The translations under genes and the position numbers were made by a program. Source: Colius striatus (taxonomy: Eukaryota > Chordata > Aves > Coliiformes > Coliidae). Taken from it: a stretch of 64,000 nt of DNA. Location: contig NC_084782.1 in the NCBI RefSeq assembly GCF_028858725.1, positions 372,001-436,000 of the forward strand, read 5' to 3'. The notes below the pieces were generated by a model. The model made no database searches. It was not told where the DNA came from and was given only the letters and a program-made list of their open reading frames with translations. Of this stretch, positions 12,963 through 25,783 are shown piece by piece (positions within the stretch are counted from its first letter, which is position 1; every line of letters starts with the position of its first letter).

Positions 12963-15243
12963 TGACTACAACCCCTGCAGCCTTCAGGGATGGGTCTAAG
13001 CTCATGCACCAAAAATCCTGGAGCTTCTGGGACACAGCCCCACAGTCCCATGTCCCCACCAGTCACCTCTGCTACGTGGAGTGAAACCCCACAGCAGGCC
13101 AGAAGTAATCAGGGGGGTTGTTAATGGCTCGGCTGCCACAGCTTGATTTGCCAGGGCTTGCTTGCTTTTTTAGGCAAAGAAACTGTGGGCCAGATCCAAC
13201 TTGCTCTGCAAGCATCAGTGAGAGAAGGAGCCATCCCACTCAGAATCTACTCCAAGTCCAAGTGGCACAGCAGGGTTTTATAGACTCATCTGCAGGGGTG
13301 CAGATTTCAGCCTGTCCCATCTCCTCCACTCCATGATTTATTTTACACGAAGCTTTGAACCACAAAGTCTGATGCCATTTCAAGAGGAGAATCCACAACA
13401 GTCATTTAAAGCTGGAAGAGGGCCCTGTCAGCTTGGGGGGTGATTATTTATAGTTTGGTATCAACAGCTATGGAACGTGTGGGCAGTGGCAGGATACAGA
13501 ATGGCTTCTGCAAATGGGGTGTTGGAAGCGATATCCCTCTGCCTCAGCACCAGAATTGGCCCTGCTGCCTTCTCAGGCTGAGCATTTCTGCATGCAGGCC
13601 CTCTGGGAACTGGTATGGGATGGAATCTGCAGGTCCTGGCTCCTAATCACTGGTGTGGGATGGAACCTGCAGGTCCTGGCTCCTAATCACAGCATGTCCA
13701 TGCTGATGAAGCCACAGCTTTCAGAGGAAAACACAAAGATGACAAGCCCTTTCCCTGGACCCCTCCAGTGTTATCTGCTCTCTTTCTGTATTCCCCTGCC
13801 CTCATCTCGCTGCTTTTGCTTCTTGGATCATGTATTAACATTGCTCTAAGGCCAGGTTTCTGCTTTAGCCTGTTGTAATTAACCAGCATGACTTTTTAAT
13901 CTATTAATTTATAATTGAAAACTAATAATAGCATACACTGGGGTTTGTCTGGTTTGGGGATCAGGCCTTTTAGCTAGCAGAGGGATGAGATAGCAAAATA
14001 GGATCAGCTTCTAATCCCATGCAGTTCACTGCCATCCCAGGCAGCCCTGGGGATATCAGCAGTGCTGTGGATGACACGTGGAAAGATACCTTTAAATTGC
14101 AGGATTGATCCCTCCAAAAGCTCTAGCAGTCACGATGGTGAGAGGCAGCTTGTTCCTCCAGGCAGGGCACAGGTTTGGGACCCTTCATCAGACAGAGTCT
14201 ATTTACCCAGCTCCAAGGAGTTTAACAAACTCTTTCTTCATTTAGCCTCCCAATATCAGAGGTCAATTATATGTTGGCTGAGAGGGGAAGGAGAGCTGCT
14301 TGGCATGAGGAGGAAGGGATGAGTGTGCTGGAGAAGCTCCTGGAGAAAGAAAAACCACATCAAGGCCGTCTGCCTTCCCCATCCTAAATTACAGCACCCA
14401 GAGAAGGATATGCCAGGGGTTGGGTAAGAGCAGTGCAGGAGGCTGCCTCATGTTGGAAGCTTTTTCTTTGCCTTGGGTGGGTAAACAATAAATCTGTTTT
14501 GGAAAAAGTGTTTAGAGCACAGAGGCTGAAGGAGGAAAGCTGAGAGTGTTTGCCAAGACACATGGACACAGTCGCTGAGCTCAGCTTCAAGGGGGTCTGA
14601 GGTTGGGAGAGTTGCTGGGGCTGGAGAGCTCAGGACATGTCCAAGGGAGCCTCCAGACATGTGGTTTGGGTCATAGTCCCCAGAGACCTGCTCAGGTCAG
14701 TCATCTGATGGGAACAGTGGCAGGTAGAGGTTTGCTGGAGCGTTTCCAACCCACAGCGCAAGTCTCAGGCGGGCACGTTGCTCACCATGGTCTGCATCCA
14801 CTGCCTCTGCTGTGTCCTTTGGACTCACAGGAGCAAACCTGAGGATTATGAAAAGACATGTCTGCACCCACCAGAAGAGGTGGTGGCATTGCCAAAAGAC
14901 AGGTCCCACATGGGCACACTTGCACAGGGGCAGCTCTGAGTGAGGGAGAGGTGAAGGAGTGAACTCAAAGATGAAGTTTAGTGAGGTCAGCAAACACGAA
15001 GAGGAATGACCTGAAGCTGCATTGATTGCATTGTGGTCAGAAAGGTGAAATTATATAGCAAATGGAAGGAGGAGGCACACAGCAAGGAGCCCAGGGTAGA
15101 ACCACCCTCCTCAGCTCCTTCTATGTCAAGGCAGAAGCCTGAGTGGTCTACTGGGCAATTCTGTTGCTGTGCTTTGGGTGGGAGGAAAGGCTCCCTGGGG
15201 CTCTCTGTTTCTCTCCCTTGGCTACAAGTGTGAGGATGAAGCT
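12963..15243. other. Unique intergenic sequence with AT-rich patch
   Basis: Holds the 40-bp duplication (13611-13690) and a TAAT-rich patch at 13870-13945. No gene seen. Confidence 0.55.
13611..13690. repeat. 40-bp tandem duplication
   Basis: Two adjacent 40-bp copies (13611-13650, 13651-13690) sharing CTGCAGGTCCTGGCTCC and differing at two positions. Confidence 0.9.
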
Positions 15244-15718
15244 GAAGAGAGACAGGGAACTTCTAGAGAGAGGCCAGGGCAGGGCTACCAAGATGATCAG
15301 GGAGCTGGAGCATCTGTGTGAGAAGGAAAGGCTGCAGGACCTGGTGCTGTTCAGCCTGGAGAAGAGAAGCCTGAGCTCAGGGGCACCTCAGCAACACTGA
15401 TCAGCACCTAAAGGGTGGGTGTCAGGAGGATGGGAGCAATCTTTTCCCTGTGGTGGCCAGTGGAGTCATGGGCACAAACTGGAACACAGATAGTTCCATT
15501 TCAGCACAAGGAGAAAGTCCTTTGGTGCTGAGGTGAGGGAGCCCTGGCCCAGGCTGCCCAGGGAGGGTGTGGAGGCTCCTTCTCAGGAGGTTTCCAACCC
15601 GACCTGGACACGTTCCTGTGCCCCTGAGCCAGGGGAAGCTGCTGTAGCAGGGGGTACGACTGGATGAGCTCTGCAGGGCCCTTCCAACCCCCCCATTCTT
15701 TGGTTCTGTGATTCTTAG
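15244..15718 (+). mobile_element. CR1, group 2, with readable ORF2 C-terminal segment
   Basis: The plus frame reads RELLERGQGRATKMIRELEH followed by LCEKERLQDLVLFSLEKRSL, the conserved CR1 ORF2 tail. The element then runs through CTGAGGTGAGGGAGCCCTGG to the 3' end GGGCCCTTCCAACCCCCCCA and TTCTGTGATTCTTA. Confidence 0.93.
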
Positions 15719-16578
15719 GTGGGTGTTACGTTTCTGCTCTTTCCCTCACGATGCAAACCCTCATCCAATGAGACAGTTTTGCAGCCTCAGTCCAGCTGAC
15801 ATTCAAATATGGATGAGCTGAGAGCACATCAGAGTCTGAGCATGTGTTTAGGGACTACTTAGACTTCAAAAGGCAGGAGAGACAGACCACCCTCCTCCTT
15901 CCAGCAAAGCAAGCTCTCCAAACAGCTGGAGAGAGGAGAGAGGCCAACTGGAAACCCTGCCAGTCCCTGACAATATGTGATCTATGTGCAGTTTAATGTT
16001 TGATGGCTGATGTCAAAGAGAATTCAGCTAAAGGCAGGAAGAGAAACACAAGGAAAACACAAGTATCCGTGCAGGGAGCCAGCTTTATGACTAATGCTAC
16101 CTTGTGAGTAATGCTGAAACTGAAACATAAATAACAATAAATCCAGTTCCACTCCATCCGGAGGACACAGCAAAGCCCACTTCGCCTGGCCAAGCAGGCC
16201 CCAGTGCTTAACCACAAGAAAATCCTCCTGAAGTTTTATTACTTACTGTAAGGACTGTAAAAGCCCCTCAGCTAGGAAATAGAGCTTCTAGTGCATTTGC
16301 AGCAGGAGCACTTGGATGGACTGCTTCCCGTTGGGTTGTGTTTCGGGAGGTGGGGCAGGATGAGATGCTGGTTAGTACTGCAGGAGATGTTTCTATCTAA
16401 GCTCATGCCAAGTCCTGTCCCACTAGCCTTCCCTGAAGCTCTTTGGGTAAGTGGCAAAGCTGAGACCCCAGTTCTTGTGCCAATTTAAGCTCCCAAACCT
16501 GGGGCCAAACAGCAGCTCGTTCAGCTCATGCTCCATTGCTCTGGACACAGGTCTGGATGGGGATGTACTCCTCAAATT
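15719..16578. other. Unique intergenic sequence
   Basis: Nothing recognised. Confidence 0.6.
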
Positions 16579-17068
16579 TGGGCCCCTCACTCACTGCCAC
16601 AGGGACACTGAGGGGCTGCAGCGTGGCCAGAGCCGGGCACAGAGCTGGGGAAGGGGCTGGAGCACAAGGGGCTGGGGAGGGGCTGAGGGAATGGGGGTGT
16701 TGAGCCTGGAGAAGAGGAGGCTGAGGGCAGACAGGAGACCTCTCTGACACTCCCTGGCAGGAGGCTGCAGGGAGCTGGGGGTCGGGCTCTGCTCCCCAGT
16801 AACAAATGACAGGATGAGGAAAGGGGCTGGAGTTGCCCCAGGGGAGGTTGAGGTTGGAGCTGAGGCAGAACTGTTTCCCTGAGAGGGGTGTCACCCCTGT
16901 GCCAGGCTGCCCAGGGAGCTGGGGCAGTGCCCAGCCCTGGAGGGATCCCAAAGCCCTGGAGCTGAGGTGCTGAGGCTGTGGGTCAGTGCTGGGCTGGGCA
17001 GGGTGAGGGCAGGGCTGGGACTGCAGCAGCTTCAAGGGCTTTTCCAGTCAAAATGATTCTATGATCCT
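16579..17068 (+). mobile_element. CR1, group 1, 5' truncated
   Basis: Enters the consensus abruptly at GGGCCCCTCACTCACTGCC and runs to CAGTCAAAATGATTCTATGA. A clean example of 5' truncation. Confidence 0.94.
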
Positions 17069-18004
17069 TACCTTCAACTGTTCCCTCAAGAAGCCTGGGC
17101 ATTCAGCTCTGAGATTGTCACATCCCTCTGCCATCAAAAACTTGTGAGGCTGGCTGCAGAAAAGCACTCAGTGCATCTGACTCTCTGTTGCTGAGTGTTG
17201 TGTGTTCTGCACTGGGTTTATTGACACCTTTGGGACCCTGTGGGGTTTTTTTGGATCACAGATTGCTTTGTCTGTTTAAAAAAAAAATAAAGGATGACTT
17301 TTTGCCAAAGAATGACATCTCTGATGGCTCAGGGTGGATGGAGACTCCTCCGTGGTGGAACAGCATGGTCAGCTGAAGGCAGGCAGTGGCCTGTCCTGGG
17401 GGCTGGGGATTTGGCTGGAGAAGAGAGAATCAGGCCCAGAAGGATGCACGAGACTGCAGAGCATTTCTGGAGTTAAAGAAAAACAAAAAAAGGAAGGGGA
17501 AAAAAAAACCCCAACATTGGTTTTCAGCCCAGAATTCTCAGAAATTGGATTTTCTATGAGAAAAATGATAAGTTTCTCCTGATCCTCTCCCAGGAGATGG
17601 GAGTTGAGGGGTTTTTTTCTGCCTTGCTCTATTATGTGTCCATTTGTAATCTCTCAGGGCTGTGTGCTGGGGTAGATCATGGGGCTTCCAGCCTTGCCAG
17701 GTGCAGGGAACACCTGAGACACCAGAATTAGGAAGAGAATGCCTGAAATGCTGTGTCTCGTGATTCTTGGATGTTGGGAGCCTGATTTGTGAGGCAGGAT
17801 TATAATGGGTGATTAGTGGAGCTGCTAGGGAAAGGTTGGCTGTCTCCCTCTCCCCTCCCCTGGGAGGGATAAATCCAAATGCTGCCCCTAAGAAATGAGG
17901 AATAATTCTTCTGCTTCACGTAAGCAACCAGAGAACTGAATCCAGTGGGATCTGCCTTTAAAGAGGGATGATGAGCAGCAGGAGACAGACCAGAAGCAAT
18001 CAGT
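17069..18004. other. Unique intergenic sequence
   Basis: A few short A or T runs. Nothing else recognised. Confidence 0.6.
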
Positions 18005-18175
18005 GAACGTGATCTGAGGTCTTGAAAACACGACCTGCAGGGAAAGGCTGCGAGAACTGGGCTTGTTTAGTCTAGAAGGGATGAAGAGGAGACGTGATAA
18101 CAGCCCTCAGCTATGTGAGAAGTCGTTGCAGTGAGGAAATAAACTGTCCTCCACTACACTGGGTATCACAGAAAG
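18005..18175 (+). mobile_element. Old CR1 internal fragment
   Basis: GGGAAAGGCTGCGAGAACTG, GGCTTGTTTAGTCTAGAAG and GAGGAGACGTGATAACAGCC correspond to the RLRELGLFSLEK-like segment of an older CR1. The 3' end is missing. Confidence 0.75.
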
Positions 18176-18440
18176 ATAGTAGAGAGTAGTTTAGGAGGAA
18201 CACCCTCATGGGAGGGTAGGGAAGGCCCAGGTCTGGCAGTGGAGGAGGTTTGGGATCCAGCCAGGCTGGTGCCCAGCAGGGATGTGAGGTGGCATGATCT
18301 GGCAGGGGTGGTTGATGCCACCTCCTGGGGTCTCTCCAGCCCTGTGCTCTTGGGTAGAAATCTTTCAGCCCACAGTTCTTCTTCAGAAGGGTTTGTAGGT
18401 GAACCCCACTAGGTACCACTGTGCTGTCCATGAATACCAG

Positions 18441-18548
18441 GCACAGAACCACAGAATTATGGGGGATGGAAGAGACCTCTGGACATCATCTCGTCCAACC
18501 CCCTGTTAAAGCAAGTCCACCTAGATGAGGTTGCACAGGAATTGATCT
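18441..18548 (-). mobile_element. CR1 3' fragment, group 5
   Basis: CACAGAACCACAGAATTATG, GGAAGAGACCTCTGG, CGTCCAACCCCCTG and CACCTAGATGAGGTTGCACA. Confidence 0.85.
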
Positions 18549-18734
18549 CATATGAGGAGATTTATAGGGACCAGGAGGACAAGTAGGAACTGGAAACCTG
18601 CTGAGTCTGAGCCCCACCGTATGTCCTGACAGTGGAAAGGCAGCAGGAGGAAGAGCAGGAGGAAGAGGAAGATTGCATGTCCCAGCAGGCACAGCTGAAG
18701 CCATGCTGGGTGTCTATGCAGGCTTCATGAACTG

Positions 18735-19133
18735 CAGAATCATGGAATCAGAGAATCCCAGACTGGTGAGGGCTGGAAGGGCCCTGCAGAGCTCATCCAG
18801 CCCAACCCCTGCTAAAGCAGGTTCCCCAGGCTCAGGGTGCACAGGAACGTGTCCAGGTGGGGTTGGAAACCTCCTGAGCAGGAGCCTCCACACCCTCCCT
18901 GGGCAGCCTGGGCCAGGGCTCCCTCACCTCAGCACCAAAGGACTTGCTCCTCATGTTCCAATGGGACTTTCTGTGTTCCAATTTGTGTCCATTACCCTTT
19001 GTCTTGTCAGTAGCCACCACAGAAAAAAAGTGTCACCCCATGCTCCTGACACCCACCCTTGAAGAGGTGCCGAGGTGCCCCTGAGCTCAGCCTTCTCCAG
19101 GCTGAACAGCCCCAGGTCCTGCAGCCTTGTCCC
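18735..19133 (-). mobile_element. CR1, group 2
   Basis: GGAAGGGCCCTGCAGAGCTC, CAGGAACGTGTCCAGGTGG and CTCACCTCAGCACCAAAGGA. The antisense of the LxLFSLEK region reads CTCCAGGCTGAACAGCCCCA. Confidence 0.93.
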
Positions 19134-22100
19134 AGCAAGAAAAGACCTGGACAATTTCTGGGAAGGGGACAGCTGCCATTTCTGATTCCTGCTTTGTCTT
19201 TCTCAGTCCCAGCCATGTCAGGCCACCTCTGGGGGTCAAAACTTACTTTCAGCTCTCACTGGGATCAAGCATCCATGTCTGGAGCCAGCACAGAGAACCC
19301 ATGGTTGGAGGCCTGGGAAGAACATGTGGTTTTGATGCTGAGGCCAAGTGCTTTGGAAATGACTACTTGAACTGGGTGGTCCTTAAAAAAGAGAAAGGAA
19401 AAAACCCTGAGAGTGAGCTGGAGATAACACATCCATTTGGAGCACACACCAGGGTTACACAGCTGAGGGTTTATGGCTTGTTGAGGCTGCAGGCAGATCT
19501 GCACAGGAGTTATGCTACTTGTCACAGCCACCCCTGCATCTGTGCCTTTGGGTGACAAAGTGTATTGGGTCACCAGCAGCTTTGTGGCATCTCAATTTAA
19601 GAGCTGTAATCCCAGCTGGATCAGAGTAACCTTGCTGAGAGAGCAAAGTCCAGCGAGCCTGACTGCAGCCGAGCCCTGGCTATTGCTCCTTCCCTGAGCT
19701 TTTTGTTCTCAAAGCCATGACTCAAAGTAGCAAGTTTGAGTGCATTTCTTTCAGATCTGCGTCAGTGCTTATCCCAACAGCTTGGCAAGGAGCATAAACA
19801 TCCATCTGCAGTTGTCACTGGTAGCAGAGCACATCATCTGGAGAGAACCTGGCTGCTCTCAGACACCCGATCACACAAGGAGCAAACAGTTGCTTTATTT
19901 CTGAGTGGGGGCTACACAAACCATTAGGCACCTCATTAATCTTGTGTTTAATTCTCTGCATGAGGCTCACTGGAAGAGGGAATAAACTCTACATTTTAAT
20001 TATTGGAGGGAATAACGAGGGTAGCCTTGCTAACTCCTTTTCATCCCTTGCTGTTGCACTATAAGGCATGGGAGATGGCAACCTGTTGTCAAAGCTGTCC
20101 CTACTGTCCCTTGGTGTTTCCTCCCAGCTCTGAGCACTGCACAGGCCATGAGTGGCAGGGAGCAAAAACCAACACTGGCTCCATTGAGTCCTGAAAGCTT
20201 GTCATGGTTCCAGCCCAGACAAAAGCGAGCCCCTATAGAGCCCCTCACCCACTGCCCTCCCCACAGCTCCCATGGGATGGGGATTGGAATGGGAAAAGAA
20301 CAGCAAAACTCCTGGGTGAAGAGGAGAACAAGAGAAACAACTAAATTACAGTAAAATGTAATAACTTCTGCTTTTCAGAGGCTGCTACTACACTCAGAGC
20401 TCTGCAATGTGCAAGAATCAGATGGGTTTGTGTGAAAGATGGAGAATTATTCCCCACCATACCTGGCTCAGAGGCTGCCAAAAGCAATCTGAGGAAGTTT
20501 AGCTAAGGTTTAAAGCTAAAACACCACTAACTTCACCCTCAGTGATTACTATCTGCATCTGCTGTGATGCCTCCCCTCCTCACATCCTCTTCCCCAGGCA
20601 GGGTGATGCCCATCAGCATGGCCAGGAAAATGCTGACTTGGCCACAGCCTTCTCCTTCAGGTTTGTACCAGCTCTGTATCCTGAGGCCTCTCCACCCCCA
20701 AAGCCCTGGGATCAGTTTGGGCAGGGTGGGAAGTGTAGCCTCAGGCTGCCTGGGCATGGGAAGGACCAGGCAGAGCAGGGAAAAGGACAGATGCTTGTGA
20801 CCAATGTAAACCATTCACCCTCCCTGTCTTTCTGCAGGGTGTTTATAGGTGCAAGGATGGGTTAAAATCATCTTTGGGTAAAAAGAGCTTGAGGGATATG
20901 TGCAGCAAACATGTCACCTGCTGTTGAGCAGGATGGGACCTGCTGAAATGGAGACACAGAACTGCTGCTTCCCTGAGAGCCTCCTCCACAGGACAGAAAC
21001 AGGCTGCTGGAGAGAGGAGCTGAGACCATGACAGAGAGGAGAAGGGAAAAGGGAAAAAAGCCAGGCTGATCTTCCTACTGCTGGTGCAGGACTTGGAGAG
21101 TATGGCCTGAGCTCTCTGCCCCCAGGGCAGCTGCCATCTGTCCTCCCAGCACAATGCTGCTTTGGCTTAAGAGGTCTCACCTGGCTCTTTACTGATAAGC
21201 TCCCCTTCCTTACCCTCATCCAGGACAACTGAGCTTCCCAGCAGCCCTGTGTCAAAAAGGCTCCCTCTAAGCACCCTGTGGGAAAACCCTTCCAAATCTT
21301 ATAACACCCAGAGCTCAATTTAATGGGGGAACCTCTAAAAAGCTGCCCCAGGCTGCATGTTTCTTAATGCAACCCCTTTTCCCAGTCTGCCATTTGTCAC
21401 GCACACACCCTCCCCATGTGTGTGCATGTGCAGGGTGATCTGTTGGTCTCTAAATATGATTTATAGGAAAATGAAGCAGAGGAATCTCCCAGCAGCTGTG
21501 CCTCATAAAGGGGAGCCCCTCACTGCTGCTCCCAGCACCTCTGAGATGAAAGGAGTCAACACTTGGCCTTGAAGACAAACAGCACCCACAACTGCTGGCG
21601 TCTCCCAGGAAGGACAATTTACTACCAGTAATCAGCAAGGCTGGGGCTTTTTTTTCCCCCCCTTCTCCTTCACCATGTGGCTCTCAGGCACACATGATGC
21701 TTTCCAAGCCGGTGTTATCTGTGTGGGGATTATTCCTCAAATGTGAACAGGAGCAGGACTAAGGCACAGCAGGGAAATCACTGGAGTTTATTTCCCCTTC
21801 TGCAGCACAAGGGAGATGCACAAGCCAGAGGTGTAACAAGAGGCACATGTTTTGGCATGCAAAGGAAAAACAATTGTTTCTTCTAGTGGCTTTTTTTATT
21901 CCTCTGAATCCATGACATAAATTACGAGGCTCTATGGCAAATCTCTGCCATTGTAAGTCTCAGGAGAAGGGGAAAAGGTTCATTGATTCTCACACACGTC
22001 TAGAAACCAGGAGGTCGGGGTTTTCCTTCTCTGTGTGTCCAGAGACACCTCATTTCTGAGCACTGCCGGGGTTTCTGGCCATGCTGGGGATTGTGCCACT

Positions 22101-22360
22101 GCCTCCTGGCCTCACCTCTAGGCAGCAGGTGATTGTGTGATGATCTCAAGCCTCATTGACAAAAGCCAATTATTTATTTTGGAGAGAGTGTGGGAAACTT
22201 GAGCCCTACAGACTGAAAACCCAATGGGCAAACAAAAAGGAGAAAACAAAGCAGATGGTTGTTTCTTGCCATATTGTCTTGCATAATCACTGTTTTCTCC
22301 CAGACTGTGCTTACAAAACTCGGTTGCTGCCGTTGCACGTGTCGCTTCTGAGCTTTCTGG
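19134..22360. other. Unique intergenic sequence
   Basis: No gene or clear repeat. Moderately AT-rich at 19920-20020 and 21880-21960. Confidence 0.55.
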
Positions 22361-22661
22361 TCACAGCATCACAGGATCTCAAAGGTTGGAAGGGACCTCC
22401 AAGCTCATCCAGTGCAACCCCCTGCCAGAGCAGCACCACCTAGAGCAGGGCACACAGGGACTCATCCAGCTGGGTTGGAAGTCTCCAGAGAAGGAGCCTC
22501 CACAGCCCATCTGGGCAGCCCCTGCCAGTGCTCCCTCACCTCAACAGGGAACAAATTCTTCCTTGTGTCTTTTTGGAACCTCTTCTGTTCCAGTTTATAC
22601 CCATTGCCCCTGATGATCTGAGGCTTGGCTGTGGCTGGCAGCAGCCTCACACAGGAGAGCC
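22361..22661 (-). mobile_element. CR1, group 3
   Basis: GGTTGGAAGGGACCTCC, CATCCAGTGCAACCCCC, GCAGCACCACCTAGAGCAGG and TCAACAGGGAACAAATTC. Near-identical to the start of the copy at 32609. Confidence 0.93.
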
Positions 22662-23577
22662 AGCCTCCAAGCAAATACTGTCACTTCATCAGCTATTTTT
22701 AACAGCGACAAAGATCTTGACTTTTAAGTTGATCTTAATTTATTTGAGGGGGAGGGAGCTGGCTCAGCCCTTCCTTCTGAATTTTTGGCATTGGAAATTG
22801 AATTTTTGCTTCTTTCTGCCTCAAGAAGGCAAGAGGAGGGTAATATTCATAACTTCTGGTGTGAATTTACTGCAGGGTTAAATGCTTCAATGCTTTGTAG
22901 AAGGCTTTAAGAAAGTCAGCAACAGAGCCAGGCATTGTATTTCACAAGGGTGTTATGTGCTGTGATGGAAAGGAGAGGATGATGCCTGGCTCACAATCAC
23001 CAGCCACAGCATGGACATCAGCAGAGCCTGGCACTGCTGCCTTGTAACCCTGCAGCAGTGTCACACATACTAAACACATGCAGAAATCCTGCAATAGGGC
23101 AGAGTTGTGCTGCCCTCCCCAGCTGGGTCCAGAAGATCTGGCCCCTTTCCAAACCAGGTCATTCTTCATCTTAAAAGCTGTCCAAATGAGCTGAGCTGTT
23201 CCCATTCTCCCCTGGGGAAAACAAACCCAGCGGGATTGGAAAACCTCAGATTGAATCTTTTCTCTGTCTGATTTGATGTTTGGACTGTTTCTACCTCTTT
23301 CTCTAAGCAGAAGGCAGCAAGGGGTGGTGTTGTCCTTGCACAGTCCCATTAAAGTCATCCCTCTCTGCAGACATCCTGGCTCCACAGCTCGGCTCTGCAC
23401 TGGGGGGTTGTGTAACACAGGTGAAAACCTTGTCTCAATTTATATTTAATCATTTATACAACAAGGAAATAAAAAACAGGGAGCATGTCCTTCTCTGTGG
23501 CAATTCCTTCCAGCTGAGTGTTGAATGAGGACCCAAGCAACCAGCTCATGGGTGTGAATTGTGCTGGCTGGAGGTTG
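22662..23577. other. Unique intergenic sequence
   Basis: Nothing recognised. Confidence 0.6.
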
Positions 23578-24102
23578 GGCTCAGCAAGACTTGGGGTGGC
23601 AGCAGGAGCAGGGCAGGGATTGTCCCCTGTGCTGGGCCCTGGGGAGGCTGCAGCTCCAGGGCTGTGTCAGTGCTGGGCCCCTCACTCACTGCCACAGGGA
23701 CACTGAGGGGCTGCAGCGTGGCCAGAGCCGGGCACAGAGCTGGGGAAGGGGCTGGAGCACAAGGGGCTGGGGAGGGGCTGAGGGAATGGGGGTGTTGAGC
23801 CTGGAGAAGAGGAGGCTGAGGGCAGCCAGCAGCACTCTCTGACACTCCCTGACAGGAGGCTGCAGGGAGCTGGGGGTCAGGCTCTGCTCCCAAGTGACAG
23901 GACTCAAGGAAACAGCCTCAAGTTTCCCCAGGGGAGGTTGAGGCTGGAGCTGAGGCAGAACTGTTTCCCTGAGAGGGGTGTCAGCCCCTGTGCCAGGCTG
24001 CCTAGGGAGCTGGGGGAGTGCCCAGCCCTGGAGGGATCCCAAAGCCGTGGAGCTGAGGTGCTGAGGCTGTGGGTCAGTGCTGGGCTGGGCAGGGTGAGGG
24101 TG
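23578..24102 (+). mobile_element. CR1, group 1, lacking its 3' end
   Basis: Runs from GGGTGGCAGCAGGAGCAGGG-like sequence to GGGCTGGGCAGGGTGAGGG, then switches to unrelated sequence. It misses the last 60-80 bases, including the AAAATGATTCTATG tail that sister copies keep. Confidence 0.92.
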
Positions 24103-25783
24103 TGTGAGGTATCAGATCCATATGTCTCCAAACCCAAATGTTGACTTCACGATATGCATTTTAACTCTTTCCTCCTCCCTTCATTTCCACAGTGCCTGTT
24201 TGTCAACTCCTTTAGAAGATGCAGAACCAGATTCATTTTTGTGTAGCTCCATTTTGATGGGGGGAAAGTATGACTCTAGGGGCCATTTCACTTCCCAATT
24301 GCCAAGACTGCAATAAAGATTTGCCAGCAACATGACATTGCTGTCTAACAGCTGCTGAGAAAGTGGCACAGAATAAGAAAGAAACCTTCATAAGAACCTC
24401 CCAATTTGTTTGTCTTCTGGTAATGGAAGAAATACAGATGAAGATTTTTGACCCCCCCCCAAAAAAGTAAGAAGAGAGAAAAATCAGCCCTGTCTTCCCT
24501 CTGCTGATATGTGCTCAGGGAAGAGTCTAAAGAAAACCAGTTACTATCCGTAATACACAGGGAAATACTCACTTCTTAATGGGACACTTCTCATTTGCCT
24601 TAATCTCATCTCTCTCCATGGGAAGCAAATGAAGTCCTTTGCCTCTCAGAGATAAACAGACCGCAACTGGGACATTTTGCCTTGCCTTTCCTTTCCTTTC
24701 CTTTCCTTTCCTTTCCTTTCCTTTCCTTTCCTTTCCTTTCCTTCCCTTTCCTTTCCTTTTCCTTTTCCTTTCCTTTCCCTCTCATGCTCTCAGCTCCTCT
24801 CTCAGCAGCCTGTTCCTGTCCTGTGGAGGAGACTCTCAGGAGGAACAAAAAAAATCTCACTTTTAACCTGTCCAATCTTACCTTCTTTTTCTTCATAGAA
24901 GGCTACAAGGGAGAGGAAAGCTCCTGGAGGGTGAATATGATTCTAACTCTTACAATTATTAAAGAAGAAAACCAAAACCAACATGTTAATTAAAAAAACA
25001 ACCCCACCAAAATGGAAGGAACCAGGAATGGTCCCAGGGCTGCCTTATCAGTCACTTTCAGTGGGGAAGAGGTTCCTTTGTCTCCCTGGTTAGGGTTAAA
25101 TGAATTGTGTCCTTGGCTCTTCAAGAGACAAAAAAAAAAGATAAATGCAAGAGGAGGGTGGCACAAAATCACTAATTCCTTGGAGCAGTCCTAAACTGGT
25201 GTAAATCTGCCTAGGTCTGTTGGTTTCTATGTGCTGCACCAATTAGTGCTGGATGAGGATCTGGCCCACAGTTTATATCCTTTCTGATTTTACTTTAATT
25301 GCTGTTTCTGGATATAATTGTGCAAAGAGGCCTATTAATATTCCTCAGTAAAAAGGAGTGATTCACTAGCCCCATCTATAGCATCCTTGCCTATTAAGGC
25401 TGTCTGAAAATCCCCTTGTAAGCCTCTGCTTGGAGTTATTTTAATTCAAATCATTTGTGCTGCAATGTTCTCTGAGGGAGCATCCACCTCGGGCTGATTC
25501 GCTTCTGCAGGGGCAAGAGGAGGGGAGGGCCTAAACCTCAGCCAAACAATTCAGCAGTTTCTAAGAACAAAGATAGAAGGGAAAAACATTTTGTTTTCCC
25601 CAGCCTGCTAATTTTGGCCAACTTTTGTTTGAGAAGCTGTGACCTCCCCGTGCTTGGCAATGGGGACCTGCAGGGTCACTTCTGGGTGAAGACCAGGCAA
25701 TTTGTTACCCAACTAGAAAATGCAGGTTGTAACTGTATGGAAATACATTTCTGCAAGGACTTGGTTCAAGAAATCATTTTAGA
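24103..25783. other. Intergenic sequence around the (CTTTC)n tract
   Basis: Besides the microsatellite, 25230-25510 is non-repetitive and AT-rich. It could hold a conserved non-coding element, but only comparison with other birds can tell. Confidence 0.5.
24685..24780. repeat. (CTTTC)n pentanucleotide microsatellite
   Basis: An almost pure pyrimidine tract on the plus strand, with CTTTC repeated without interruption in the left part and variant units (CCCTTT, CTTTTC) in the right part. The low-complexity ORFs here on both strands are artefacts. Confidence 0.95.

Noticed and set aside
12575..13084. A recurring frame ([24 protein letters not shown]) seen near 12575, 23546, 26094, 46093, 49519 and 60122
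   Set aside because: It is the antisense of the GC-rich group 1 CR1 body. Its recurrence reflects element copies, not a gene family.
24606..24896. Lys/Glu/Arg-rich minus-strand frame (KERKGKERKG repeats), and a similar one at 43693-44044
   Set aside because: Translations of the pentanucleotide microsatellites; not proteins.
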